A stretch of 64,000 nt of DNA from NCBI GenBank assembly GCA_026419785.1, contig JAODTK010004087.1, positions 62,001 through 126,000 on the forward strand, written 5' to 3'. The stretch comes from Sclerodactyla briareus (taxonomy: Eukaryota > Echinodermata > Holothuroidea > Dendrochirotida > Sclerodactylidae). The translations under genes and the position numbers were made by a program. This document shows, one piece after another, positions 1 to 11,815 of this stretch (the stretch's first letter is position 1; each line of letters starts with the position of its first letter). Below the pieces are notes generated by a model. The model was given only the letters and a program-made list of their open reading frames with translations, ran no database searches and was not told the origin of the DNA.

Positions 1-237
1 ATTGTCATATCTCTCCTTACGGATTTTGAATTGGTCACTATTATTAGGCCGTTCCTGTTGAATGCTAATACCAAAACCCTAAAGCAACAGATAGAATGAC
101 TCATAATTATTCGCATGGTGATTAATAGAGGAAACCAGGATCGCGCGAAACCAGGCGAGACACTGGGGCGATCGCCTTGTTTCACCTCATGTCATGTCTT
201 CTTGTTTGTGAATTGGGATGATAAACTTCCGTCCAAG

Positions 238-557
238 TTTGGTCAACATCCATCAAAGAATGACTGTTTGGGGTCTGTAATGCTTCTTTTCAACAAATGT
301 TACTATTTTAGGCTCTAGAGACACTATATGGCGTTGCATCAAAAATTCTGTGAACAAGCTGAATGGAGCACCACCCAAGAACAATATGATACAGTTTCAT
401 GAAAATCTATTGTACTTTGAAGAGCGAGATACATTCTGAAATTTTCCATAATGGCCTGTATTGCCCCTTTAACTGACCTTGACCTTACCAGGGTCACACA
501 TGTCCCCTGGGTGCAATAAGTTTTGGTCAACATCCATCAAAGAATGACTGTTTGGGG
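238..557. repeat. Direct repeat flanking a ~250-base segment
   Basis: About 36 bases starting TTTGGTCAACATCCATCAAA occur at 238-274 and again at 522-557. The segment between contains CTGACCTTGACCTTACCAGG. Possibly a two-unit tandem repeat or a transposon scar. Confidence 0.8.
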
Positions 558-1600
558 GCCAAAAGGCAATTGTTGAGTGTTGACACACTGGCTACATAGA
601 ATAGATAGAATGACATGCAAATTCCAAAAGCTCAACCAGCTTAGCTGGTATGGGCTAAGAATGTCAAACCGTAGGACACACCAGCTCTGGCACTACTGAC
701 CTTTCAAGAAAAGTGCCGCACATGTCATTCACTTTAGATTTGATAATGATGCTCATTTGACCGACCATGCATGAATTTGGGGTGGGGTGGGGTGCTCATG
801 CAATCAACAAGTGCCTTGTGCTCCACTGAAGTATACGCTGCTGAATATGTTCACTCCCCCACCCACAGAATAGCATAGAATTTTGTCGAGCTTCCTGCTG
901 TCAACGCCTTTCCATACCTAGACATGCACTTGCTGTGCGAATGCTACATCCCCACACACGATCAGGATGTCACTGGCCATGGTGCTGAGGAGTAGGCTCC
1001 TGATTACTATACCGTTTGTGAAAATAAGACAAACTTTCCAACGGTTTGACCCCAATCTGACCCCAAATGACCCCACTTCTGTCTGGGCCAAATGTCATCT
1101 CCCATCACCAAGGTTTGAACATTAGCATTAACATAGTTGTTCCTCATGTGATCCTAGAATGACCAAGGCCTTTGTACGGACTCAATGTAGTCCACTCTAC
1201 CGAACTCAGGTGTAATCTGATGAAATCACGAAAAATTGACCTCCTATGAGCTTGAAATGACCTCACACTTTGTCAGACTAATTGTAGTCTTTAATACCAA
1301 GTTACGTTGAAAGATGGCAATGAGCTGACTTCACAGTTGAGAGAATGATATGATGATGATATGGTGTTGGTGGTCATTACCGGACACACTGGCAGCCTGA
1401 TGTTGCAAAAACCATCCGTATGGAGAACGTCAAAGCTTTAATGATCGCATATGGAAAAGAAAGTTTCCAATACCTTCTTAGTGATGACATATGTACATGC
1501 AACCATAAGCATTAATAATTCATGGGTTGTATTTAGCCTATGTCAGCAACTGCAGGCATCATTGACTGACATATTAATATGTAATTGTTCTCTTCTCCAG

Positions 1601-1691
1601 TCCCGCTACATCGCAGACATTGCCTGCTCTAAGGCTGGACATCAAGTCACAAGGAGCATCTCTCAGCCTTAAACCTCACACAGTCCATCAG
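1601..1691 (+). CDS. Candidate exon 1 of unrecognised gene
   Basis: Opens after TTCTCTTCTCCAG, completes one codon, then is open for 30 codons including PALRLDIKSQGASLSLKPHT. The donor is CAG/GTTGGT, phase 0. The other two frames contain stops. No homologue recognised. Confidence 0.45.
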
Positions 1692-4047
1692 GTTGGTTGT
1701 AACAAAATGATATTATTTATGTATATGGGTCAGCGATGATGGTTAGAGTGGTAAACACTACCTTGCCGTAGCCAGGTATCAGTCTGTCACATATATTTTA
1801 TGTGCATCCTCCACTACTACTGTGCTTTCGAAGAACACCACCTTGAGTATCCCAACAATTTGTGTCCAGAATGAAAGGACAACTGCAGGACGAATTTCAA
1901 AGAGGCTTATATATTACCTGGAGAAAAACTGGATGTGTCAATCCAGACCCGAGTTCATACAACTTTCCGTTACGGAGTTACAGTGTTTTGAAGTTTGTGC
2001 ATGTGAATCGCGCAAGATCGAAAAGCATCATACTTGCACAACCCTGCAAGCGGTCTATGTTTTCTATTGAAATTCACACATTATTCTCTCACTTCGAAAA
2101 GCATTTAGTCTATGGGCGAGTATTGCTGTAGTGGGTAGGAAGATGTTGATGGTTACTTTGGTGAGAGGAAGACAACAGAACTTCTGCTTGAATGTGGAGT
2201 TATTCAACAAAATGGAACAATGAACTACATGACTAACTTCCCGGGTTGTCCAAGTGTGACGTCATGTGTATTGCACCACTGAGGTTCATGCAGTTATCAC
2301 ATTATCTCATGTTGTGACATGAATATGCAACTTGACATTGTCAAACCTAGACGAGGGGAGGGACACACGTCACCTCCCCCCACCCCCTTATTTTTTACTT
2401 CAACAGCTTTTATAGCTTCAACTTTTCACAGCTGCCTACATAACCATACATGTGTGTAATATGATAATTGAGAAGCCTGATGTTGCAGAATTTATGCAGA
2501 ATTTTCAAATTTGTCAGATTTCATGAAACTTGTGGTGGATATGGTCTACCATAGGAACTTGAGTAGTTCAAACATGAATCTCATCCATGGCGCTCGAGTC
2601 ATTCAATGTGTCTAATCCTGAGATATTCAAAGTTAGAGACGGGGTCACTGACGTCAAATAATGTGTTTAATTTTCATTTTTAATTTATTCACAATCATCG
2701 AAACCACTTGGTGACATGGCCAACATTCAGTCTGATTGAATTTGAAGGTAGGCTGGTCAGGACTGGTTAGTTGTGTATTGTAACACTTACGGACTGGAAA
2801 ATTATAACAACCCTGATAATGCTTTAGAATTTGACTCCAATATTGTAACTAGCAAATTGCTCTTCAGCCACTGAATTGAAATTCAGGATGGGTTGAACCC
2901 AAGACATTACCTCAACAGGACAAACCACTAATCGAGCAAGAGAAAGGTGAGGCTAGCAATTCGGGAACCCACTTGGTAATCGTAGCTTCCATGATTTGTC
3001 GATCCTCAATGCATTCCCTTTTTTACAACATGTCTTCACTTCCATCCATAGATCATGGACAGGGGAGTACAGCCAATGGCCCCTACTGGCTCTGTCAGGT
3101 CGGTCCAATCAGAGAGGCCCACCAGATCATGGGGACACCCTTATAATAAATTCTATGGAACACGACCCTCGGAAAAAAAGGCTCACTGAGACACCACAGC
3201 AGCCGAGACGGTAAGCAGCCCACTTGATAAAGAGGCATTGGCTCCATTGTAGCAAACTGGTGAAAAGAAGCGAACGCTGCATGACCTCACAATGGAAGGT
3301 CTCCCCTGTTCAATTTGATTTTCAGTGGGTTATCTTGCCAATGTTATGTCATTGTTGAAAAATTTGGACTGGAAATCATCTACCGTAAGGTATATCAGAG
3401 CATGGCATTGAAGGATCAGGCTATTGTTACAAAATTCCCCTAGTGCATCAGGGGGGGAGGGGGGGGGGGGGGGGGGGGGAAGTCACTGGGTCACCTGTAG
3501 TACAATGGATTTAAGGTACTTCTGAAAAAAACTGGTAACAAACAAACCATGGACAGAATCTGAATGAAACTCACACAATTGTTAGCCAGATATGACATAA
3601 TAGTATCAGATATTTCTATGTGGGAATACCTCTTTCCGCCTGTCTTTACAGTGGTCAAAAATTGCGGTATTCACAGTGTAGTATATGGCGGCCTTACATT
3701 GCCGCCTCTGTGAAGTGCTGCAAATTTCCCAAAAGATGTTGGAGTAACTCAACAATGCAGGCATGCTGGAACCTTCTAATTTGGGGCCCCTTATAGGTTG
3801 TGTCTGATTGTATCGTCTCATACCTGACCTAGCTTGAAAAGGAAATTCGGTTGCATGACCTTGGACTTTAAGGTACTGAATGCATTCAATTCCTCCTCTG
3901 TTTATGTCCACTGCAGGTGAAGATTCAGCTCAGGCCCATCAACAAGCTCAAACATCCAAGGACAAGAGAACCCCCTACTCTGGATCAATGACCTCGAGAT
4001 CTCCCTCAGCGTCGTATCGTGACATCTACAAAACGTCATGGTGTAAG
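1601..4047 (+). CDS. Unrecognised spliced gene, three candidate exons
   Basis: Candidate exons are 1601-1691, 3052-3210 and 3917-4047. Each has a good acceptor (TTCTCTTCTCCAG, TTCCATCCATAG, TCCACTGCAG) and a GT donor (GTTGGT, GTAAGC, GTAAGA). They read TLPALRLDIKSQGASLSLKP; MDRGVQPMAPTGS with GHPYNKFYGTRPSEKK; and EDSAQAHQQAQTSKDKRTPY with SYRDIYKTSWCK. Exon 1 ends in phase 0 and exon 2 opens in phase 0. Exon 2 joins exon 3 only if the A7 run at 3173-3179 is read as A8, giving KKGSLRHHSSRDG across the junction. The product is Ser/Arg/Gln-rich and probably disordered, with no domain I recognise. The exon structure is an inference from splice signals and open frames. Confidence 0.5.
2865..2945 (-). 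repeat. tRNA-derived SINE fragment
   Basis: The reverse strand reads GATTAGTGGTTTGTCC, then AATGTCTTGGGTTCAACCC, the latter a B-box. Related to the plus-strand copy at 5826. Confidence 0.45.
3052..3210 (+). CDS. Candidate exon 2 of unrecognised gene
   Basis: Acceptor CATCCATAG, donor GACG/GTAAGC. The frame runs MDRGVQPMAPTGSVRSVQ and then GHPYNKFYGTRPSEKK. It breaks at an A7 homopolymer (3173-3179). One more A gives GSLRHHSSRDG and the phase needed by the next exon. Confidence 0.5.
3451..3480. repeat. Poly-G tract
   Basis: About 27 Gs broken by one A. It is one of many long G or C runs in the window. Confidence 0.95.
3917..4047 (+). CDS. Candidate exon 3 of unrecognised gene
   Basis: Acceptor TGTCCACTGCAG, donor TGTAAG/GTAAGA (near-consensus). 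Open frame EDSAQAHQQAQTSKDKRTPY, then GSMTSRSPSASYRDIYKTSW. Hydrophilic and rich in Ser, Thr, Gln and Lys. Ends in phase 0. Confidence 0.6.
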
Positions 4048-5465
4048 GTAAGACATTTCGGCCTACCCCCGTCCAACAATCTGTACTCAGATGTGAAACA
4101 TCCCTTTCTGACAGATAATGGTATCACCACAGCAGAGTCAAACAGAACAACATGATGGAGAGGACTTGTACCCTCTAAGGATTTGATAAAATCTGGAATA
4201 TTAAAAAAGGCAGAGCGGTTATCAGTGACGCTTTGCAAGGCAGCATTCGGGTCCCAATTCAGCAGTTTATCAGAAGTTTCCCCCTAGGTGGCTGACTTGC
4301 AGTTGCGATAGGCGATGTCTTGGTCTCCGACTTCCATGGGCCACTGTGTAATGCGGTGGAATTTATCGGGTTACTTGAGTTTGTTGTGGAATTTTGCAAT
4401 GAGACTCGTCAGTTGGATGTGAGCAATCACGATGAACCTGGGGGCCTCTGCTCCCCCGGGGTCTGAGAAAAGTGGTGGGGCTGGAGTTACTGATAGTCAT
4501 CTCATTTCGGGGATGATGTAAAAATGGCAGTACCGGGAGCAGGTTGAGATTGGTTACACCCCCTGCCTTCAATATCATCTGAGCACTAGTCACCAGGATC
4601 ACGGCCACTAGAGTTCTTGATGGGCCTTACTAAGCTTCCTGAAACCATTGAATTCAAATCAGATAAAACAACCAGTGAACAGGAGCACAACTCATTGTGG
4701 TTTATGCAAAGAGTGGACATGGATTTCCCCTGCAAACATTTTTTGCAACAAATCTATGAATTATGTCCTTTTTCAGCCAAGTAGCGACCTCAAAATAGTT
4801 TTTGAGAGTGGGCATGGTTTTCCCCCTATGAAATCTATCAATAGCCAAACAAGTCATCTGCAGTTTTGCCCTGTGGGTATTGCATTTTTTATCTGACGCA
4901 AGATATACGTTTGGTTCCTTAATGTCCACATTTTTGTGCACAGGGGAAAACCCCCCTCTCTTCCCACAAATATTTTGTTTTGCACTGCTCTGGGACCCCC
5001 CGACGTTGAGTATTTGATGACAATTATAGCTGACTTCCAAATGTATTGTTAATTTGGTAATGTGCATGATAACATGTGTAATGAACATGACTGATCAGCC
5101 AAGTTCAATGTAATTTGAGACAATTATAGCGGACAATTCCAAATGTATTTGGTAATATGGTAATTGGCATTAACAGGTAGTGCCATGCCTGATCAGTTCA
5201 AGTTTCTGTGTGGAAGCAGTTAGGAGCTTTGTTTTCTCAAAAGCAGAGCAAGTACACTTGCTAACTCAGAAGTGATAAATCTCAAAACAAATAATCCAAT
5301 GACAACGCATTTGCTACTGGAAATTTTGTGCCTGTCAACAGATGAGTCATTTCTTTTCTCTCGACTACTCTCAATTGGTCATGCTTCTCCTCCCCACCAT
5401 GCACATAGTTGTTTGAATACAAAGTTTTTTTTTACGAGATACGAACTGATGAGGCTACCCGCTAG

Positions 5466-5734
5466 ACAGAGAGAGCTCCAGTGACCGAGTGGAACAGAGA
5501 CTCAAGGCTGAAACAGGCAGCCCTGCATGCAGCACTCCGATGATTGGGTTAGATTACATCTTGGCCAGTGTAGGGAAGAGAAGAGGGTGGCACCTTGCTG
5601 CAGGTGCTCATCCCCCCACCCCCCGCCGCCCCTGGGCCTTTGAGCCTGCTGTTGATGGCCAAGCTACAGAGATCAGTGGCCTTCCCTCACATTCTCGTCC
5701 TATTTGTTCACGCCCCACTGCAGCTCCAGCCTAA
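5466..5734 (+). CDS. Possible terminal coding segment of the same unrecognised gene
   Basis: An open frame reads SSDRVEQRLKAETGSPACST, then PMIGLDYILASVGKRRGWHL, then a Pro/Arg-rich tail ending TAAPA and TAA at 5732-5734. It sits 1.4 kb after the third candidate exon on the same strand. AG acceptors exist at 5465, 5469 and 5481, but none has a strong pyrimidine tract, so the start is uncertain. It could be a chance frame in GC-rich sequence. Confidence 0.3.
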
Positions 5735-5825
5735 TGATAATCAGGAGCTGGTGGGGGTTCCAATGATCCTTTGATGTAAGTGTTATCAATTTGTGGGATC
5801 TATTCAGGATCACATAGTATATGTT

Positions 5826-5925
5826 CTTTGATGGCCAAGTGGTTAGTCCAGCTGACTTGGGGCCGTTTGGTGATTCTGTCCACCTCGGGTCAGGTCAAGG
5901 AGGTCATACCCAAGACATTGTTGTA
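5826..5925 (+). repeat. tRNA-derived SINE head, degenerate
   Basis: TGGCCAAGTGGTTAGTCCAG resembles the A-box of Leu/Ser tRNAs. Downstream is ATACCCAAGACATTGTTG, which in reverse matches CAATGTCTTGGGT. The same phrase occurs on the other strand near 2900. Confidence 0.45.
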
Positions 5926-8523
5926 AAAATGAAGTCACAGACAGCCACAGCAAACTGACAGTTCCAACAGACCAGTGATTGACATCAGGGAAGGTTGGCC
6001 TGGGTGTCGAAGGGAATATCTGAAGGGTCTTGCTACCCTCAGTGTACGGGGGTTTTCCCCAACACTACATAAGAGAGGACTGAAGGGAGGGATTCAGTCC
6101 TGTCTTGATGAGGCAATGTCCACCTGTAGCAACCATGGAGCTATTATTATGAACTGGAAGACGGACATTAGAAGGACGTATTGTGTGCCCTGTTCAAGGT
6201 CCGTCGGGGACCACAAACTCACAAAGTGAGGAGGCGCCTAGGTGTTAAACCATCGTGAACACATCAGTTGGTTCATCTTCTATCTGCGAATTTCCATTAC
6301 CATATGCCCGGACGAATACCTTCGTTGTTTCATAGTGATGATAGTATGGCATTGTGCAAGATCGGAACATCTTTAGCGAGTGTTACCCTATCCCAGAATA
6401 CGCGCAGAAGCACAGAAACAACATGATTATTCCAAAATACAAATCGATTGCATCTGGCAGAAACCATCTAGGCGTAAGTATAACATCACAGAGAGAACTG
6501 GAGCTTATTATTGTGAGGCTCGAATTATGAGGAGGCTGTAAAACGAAACATAATCTAATCTTCTGAAGAAATGCAGATCATGTCGCCCAAATCACACATA
6601 TAACTATAATTCTACTATGAATAAGGGCGCTGTCGGGGCATGGCAACACGGTTCCGCACTGACTTCTCCTCTGCATAGGAGCTCCAGTACAGCATTGTCG
6701 GGGCTTGGTAGCAACTGGCAAAAAAAACAACGCGACGTTTGCATCACATCATGAAAAAAATGTCTCACTGCATTTGATAAGGTTGGTAATATCGTCACTA
6801 TGATAAGTGGATACAATCATAATTTTGATATACCGTGGGAGTGTTTTCATCACGGCGTCATGCAAACGGCGCCCTCTATTTTCGGTCATGTGTTGCACGT
6901 TGTGGGATGATATCGCCTCTCCAAACCTTCATGATGCTGGGTGACACTAATACCTACTGCTGCATTGTGTGAATGTTCATAACCAGTATTTATCTATTCG
7001 AATATGACAGAGCTGTCATACTTTCAACTTCACTATGCTAACTTGGGTTTCATGCCATCGTTTCAGCATCCTCACTTGAACAAACTGGTGGTATGGTTAA
7101 TTGACCATTATCATAGAGAAGATGACAGGTGACTTCACAAGTTTCATATTTCAGAGAATTGACAATCATCATACTATTTGAATATTGGATGGCATCATTT
7201 TAGTAGTGTAAAGTTTATCAATGCACGAAGTTTGTAAAGTGTATAAATGGTTTGTTTGGGTCAGGTTACTAGCTGTGAAACAGTATGAAACGTATCATAA
7301 TGTAAATTGCTTCATATCATTATTAGAACTAGTTTTATCTCCCCTATACAAGGTAACTTTGATTCTATTCTATTCATGCATATTATTGACTTATTAACAT
7401 GACTAACTTTTCAATGCAATAAAAATGCTGTGTGATAATGTGTATAACCATCATTACACCCTTCCAACATTGATTTCAACTAACACTCACTGAGTATTAA
7501 GTCTACTCCAAATGCTGACTTGGGTTGATTTAGTTCAGCTAAATCAGTATATTCATCTCTCTGCAGACAATATGCATGTTCAATGCTTTCTGTAGGTAGA
7601 TTTCATTCCTCTGTAGCAGAACACAACAGCAACAAATGGGCATTGATAACAAGGATTGATATGTAATACCTAATACTGAACAGTACGGAGAGCAACGTGG
7701 CACAAAAACGTAGTTAGTGAGCCTGCTAGGACACTTGGCAACAACAGATGTCATAATACATGCAATTTGTTTAATGTATGTTTCCAGTCATTTCTATCAA
7801 ATTTGTATCGACAACATGGATAGCTACTGCTAAAAAATCCTGAATAAAACCAATCAGACCCTAATTTGTGTTTATAACCCCTCTGACAGTATGGAGTAAC
7901 ATGCATTACAAGTTGAATACTCCATATCATTAGTTCAATAAATTTCAAAATACACTCTGCTTGGTGCAAACTCTTGACCTTATAATGGTAAAATGTTCCA
8001 AGCAGCATTCTGTAGAATTGTTTACTACCTGTGATGTATACAGACAGGACAGAAAGTGTAATATTGTTAGGCTGCCAATGAAGCAGAATCCTGCTCTCAT
8101 TAGGTCCTAAAACAATTTAAAGCAATACTCTAATTACTTCGACTACTGAACAGGTTCTTTTTTTTAGCAGATGAGATTCCCCCACACACCATTCAGTCAC
8201 AGTCAAGCAGGTCTGAGACTGATCTGCTGTGACATTTTTCCTGCTGGCAATTTAATGTTGGAGTGGCCTCAGACCTCCCATGTCTCTCTTCTGTGGCCCA
8301 TCTAGGTCCAACATAGATGTGCTACCTCCCCCCCTCCATTCATCCACACCCCCTCTCCTCCATTCGTGTCATCTATGTGTAGTCTCTCTCTGTAAATTCA
8401 TTCCTGGTGTGTTGTCGGCCTACTGGCCACACAACTTTTTTTCTCATTTGCCTGAGTTACAGGTTGTGATCCTATAAATCATGTTTGTTTTATCCTGCTA
8501 TGGGCATGATAGCTATCTCTTTT

Positions 8524-8713
8524 GTCCCACCCAGGTATTGGGGGCCTGTCAGATGAATTGCAAGGTGGCACAATTCATGTGGAAACTGCTATCTATTTAT
8601 TGGGAGGGCACGTGGTGAGACATGAATATATCCTAAAAGCGCATACTCAAGATGTAATTATTCTGCATGTAGCAATTAGCACTAACGAACATATTTCTCA
8701 CTTCACTGAATGA
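8524..8713 (+). other. Weak exon-like open frame
   Basis: After CCCACCCAG at 8526-8534 a frame reads GIGGLSDELQGGTIHVETAI and continues to a TGA near 8711. A possible donor lies at GTGGTG. There is no recognisable domain and no neighbouring exon that matches its phase. Recorded as a possibility only. Confidence 0.15.
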
Positions 8714-10106
8714 AGGAAAGCTATTATTTTTTAGCATCGCCCATATGCAATTGAAGTTCAGGGTGGTGGAGGCATCCAGTTGAAGGAGGAGGGAGCCTCC
8801 TTTGTATGCGTGTAACTAACTGTAGCATACTATTTAGTGTATATCTGTGTACGTACAAACTGCCGACGTATGAGTGTTTTATGTAAGGTAGCACCACTGA
8901 GGTAATTGTATATTTAACTGATGTATTCTTTATCGTACCCCAGGCTGTTCTGACTGGGCTCTCGGTGGAACTGTTTAGTGACTGAGATGAATCTGTAAAT
9001 GAGGAGCGATGAGCTGTCAATTAGAGAAATTTATATGAATATATATATATATTTGTATCGTATGGCATATGTTGGATGACATTTGCAGTTGATTACAATC
9101 TTATTGAAATTAGAAAACCCTCGTAGGGTAATCTATCCTAATAAATACTAGAAACATTGCCAAGTGTGTGTCATTTGCATTTATGTATTAAGGTCACTGT
9201 CCTGCAGTAAGCCAATTTGTGGGTATCAGGAACACAGATCGTGTGTGTTGTGCAAAAGACCTATGCAGAACGCCCTGCAAGAACCCCCTCCCCCCCCCCC
9301 TCCTCCCAGTGGCCATGCCTCTGGTAGGGCCAAAACAGGCGTCGTAGCTCAAGGCAGCTTAAATTTATCCACGCGACAATGGAAGTGTACCAGAGATTTA
9401 TGGTTTTGGTTGTTGAGCCACCGTCCCAGGCTCGGCCACCGCCGTCAGAAATTTCAGGCGTTTTAGCGCAATACTCTTCAATGCTTTATCTGAAACTTGG
9501 TACACATGTCCGCCCTAGTTGAATCTCAGATGAGTTTGTAAGTGGGCATCACTGTATGTCTGCTGCCCTCTATTTTGGGCAGGTTTACCCGATTTACCCA
9601 ATGTAAACAAAACTTGGTGGATGGGGTCAAAAGTTGGTCTCAAAAACATGACGGTGAATCCAAGGTCACTGGATATAAAATTTGTTTGTTTTCTCACAAC
9701 TTTCAAACTCTGGCAAATTTGAACGAAACTTCGTGGAGTTTGCTGTTGTTATTTCTAAACACCATGAAGGTCGTTTCAAGGTCACTGGAAGTCCAGATGG
9801 TACCCATGTCATGTGCTTCCTTCAATGCGGGTCCACAAAGGCTGTTTCTGCAGGGAAATACATGTCGGTGAGTTACCCTAGTTTCAGTTTGTGATTGAGC
9901 TGTTACCACTCTTTAGAGAAGGTACTAGCTGCCCTCGCACTGTACAGAATTATTTAGGATCTGCCAGAGGACCCACAAAGTTGTGTGATAGTCAGCAGAT
10001 ATACAGGCAAGCATGCACAGATGGGAACTGCTACATAGCTGAACTGAAAGTTACTAGACCTTTTTGCCATTCGTGGGTCAGTAACTTCTTCAATAATTCT
10101 CCCTAG

Positions 10107-10416
10107 GACCTTCCGACAGACACCTGAGACATTTCTCTGTTCCTCTCTTGCTGTGAGTTCCTCCGGTACGCATTAGAGAACAATATGGTCATCTTCAAGC
10201 AGACGGTGACTGATCGCAAGTGTCCCTAAGCTTCACAGTGGGGGACGTAGTAGGCCATTCCATCTCGTTATTCAACAGAGTTTTGTAAACTCTTCTGTGA
10301 GTGTACCGCTGTGAACTGCATCGTAGCATTATATTGCAACAATGAACTGGCCTGGTAAGGAAGCTGTTTCCTTTGAGACAGCAGTTTGTGTTATTGTCTG
10401 TGATCTATCGAAGACG
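10107..10416 (+). CDS. Two candidate exons of an unrecognised gene
   Basis: Exon-like segments are 10107-10205 (acceptor TTCTCCCTAG) and 10279-10416 (acceptor TTATTCAACAG). Both end in ACG/GTGACT. The first reads CEFLRYALENNMVIFKQT, with a TGA 30 bases before it that a single-base change in the upstream part would avoid. The second reads FCKLFCECTAVNCIVALYCN and then, one base out of frame, WPGKEAVSFETAVCVIVCDL. The segments look like helical, Cys-rich coding sequence, but I recognise no family. The need for frame corrections lowers confidence, although the same kind of defect occurs in the GINS1 exons. Confidence 0.35.
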
Positions 10417-11815
10417 GTGACTAGGTGACTTATGATGTTGGTCAAATAAGCAGGACACTCGGGAGTCCTTGAATAAGAGTCAGTGAAGGGCCTCCACAAA
10501 AATTGGTCTGCTGATTGCCATGGGTTTCCATGATAGCAGCAACAAAATTCTTATTGCCTGAAGATCTCTCAGAGTGCAGAGAATGGTATTTCATGAGCCT
10601 TTAGATATTGTGTCAGGGCACTTACTGTTGATGCAGCAGGTGAGGGAAAATGTAGTTCATAAGTAAAATACCAATAAGCACTGAAGAAATGCAGTTGACA
10701 ATCCTGCCTTCTCAAGAACCCTACCTGCATGTAAGTCGAAAGGAATCCTGTCTCTGCTTCAGCCCAACAGTTCACCTCCATACCTCACCAGAATATAAAA
10801 CTGGAAGTTTGTCGATTTCCATGAAACTGGTGAGTCCCCCCCCCTGGTGAGTATGTCCTTTACTCCCCAGGAATTTTAACATAGATTTGAGTCACTGAAG
10901 GTCACTCGATGTGTCTAATTTGCTTGATTCATGCAACTTTTAGGTTGGTTAGATTTCCATGAAATGTATTGAGAGTGCCAGTGTAGTTCACGGTTGGTCC
11001 TGAAATATTTAAAATTAGAGAAGGGGTCCACTGGGAATCCAAAATGTAACTAATTTGCATAACCTATTTTTATGCACATTCCCACAAAACCTAAAGAGTA
11101 CTCCTTTGGCAGTCATGGCCAACAATCAGTCACAATGAATTTGAAATTGGTTACTGATTAGTGCCTGCCATTAAAAAGTATGGGTCCACACCCTGGGGCT
11201 GGCAAACAATATCCTCCTGTATGCTTTTAGCTTGCAATTTGCTCTCTTTCGACCTCTGAGATCAGGTTTGGTTGAACATGCAAAGCCAAAGTTGGAAGCA
11301 AATAACTGACCCCAAAAGAAGGCCGATACTAAGCGTTTCACTTGGTTATTGTAACTTATCATTTGAGCTTATCAGCAAGATTATGTTCAAATTGCAAAAA
11401 CCTTGATGTGGTGTAGCCTATAGTGTTAGTTACAGGGTAGCAGGCACAATAACTGATAGATTCTCAGTGTAAAACCTGCTATTAGATAGTCTAATTAGCA
11501 TTAACTAATTTATGCAAATTTCTTAATGTGATAGACTTTTTCGTGTTGGGTGGATATATAATCAGGGGCACATATTTTTGATGGTTGAAGCAAACTGACT
11601 GCATTAGTTCGAAACAACCACTGCGCAACAGGTGAGGCAAGTTGTCAGAGAACCACTTGTGTAATGAAGGGTAATGAGGGGGAGTTTCTATTATATTTCA
11701 ACCAACTCAAGCTCATATCAGCAAAAATTGTACAGGTTAGGGCTATGCTTATCCAGGGGCATATAGCCACTGAAAGATTTAACTGTTGCTTTCTTGTATT
11801 CTGGCATCTTCAACA

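Larger units (their letters stand above)
5735..10106. other. No gene recognised
   Basis: AT-rich single-copy-looking sequence with scattered repeat fragments. CAATAAAAATG at about 7417 could serve as a poly-A signal. An (AT)n run lies at 9037-9052 and a C/T-rich run at 9285-9307. A member of the CTGAAACTTGGTACACATGT family is at 9455-9560. Only the weak open frame at 8524 is noted. Confidence 0.5.
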
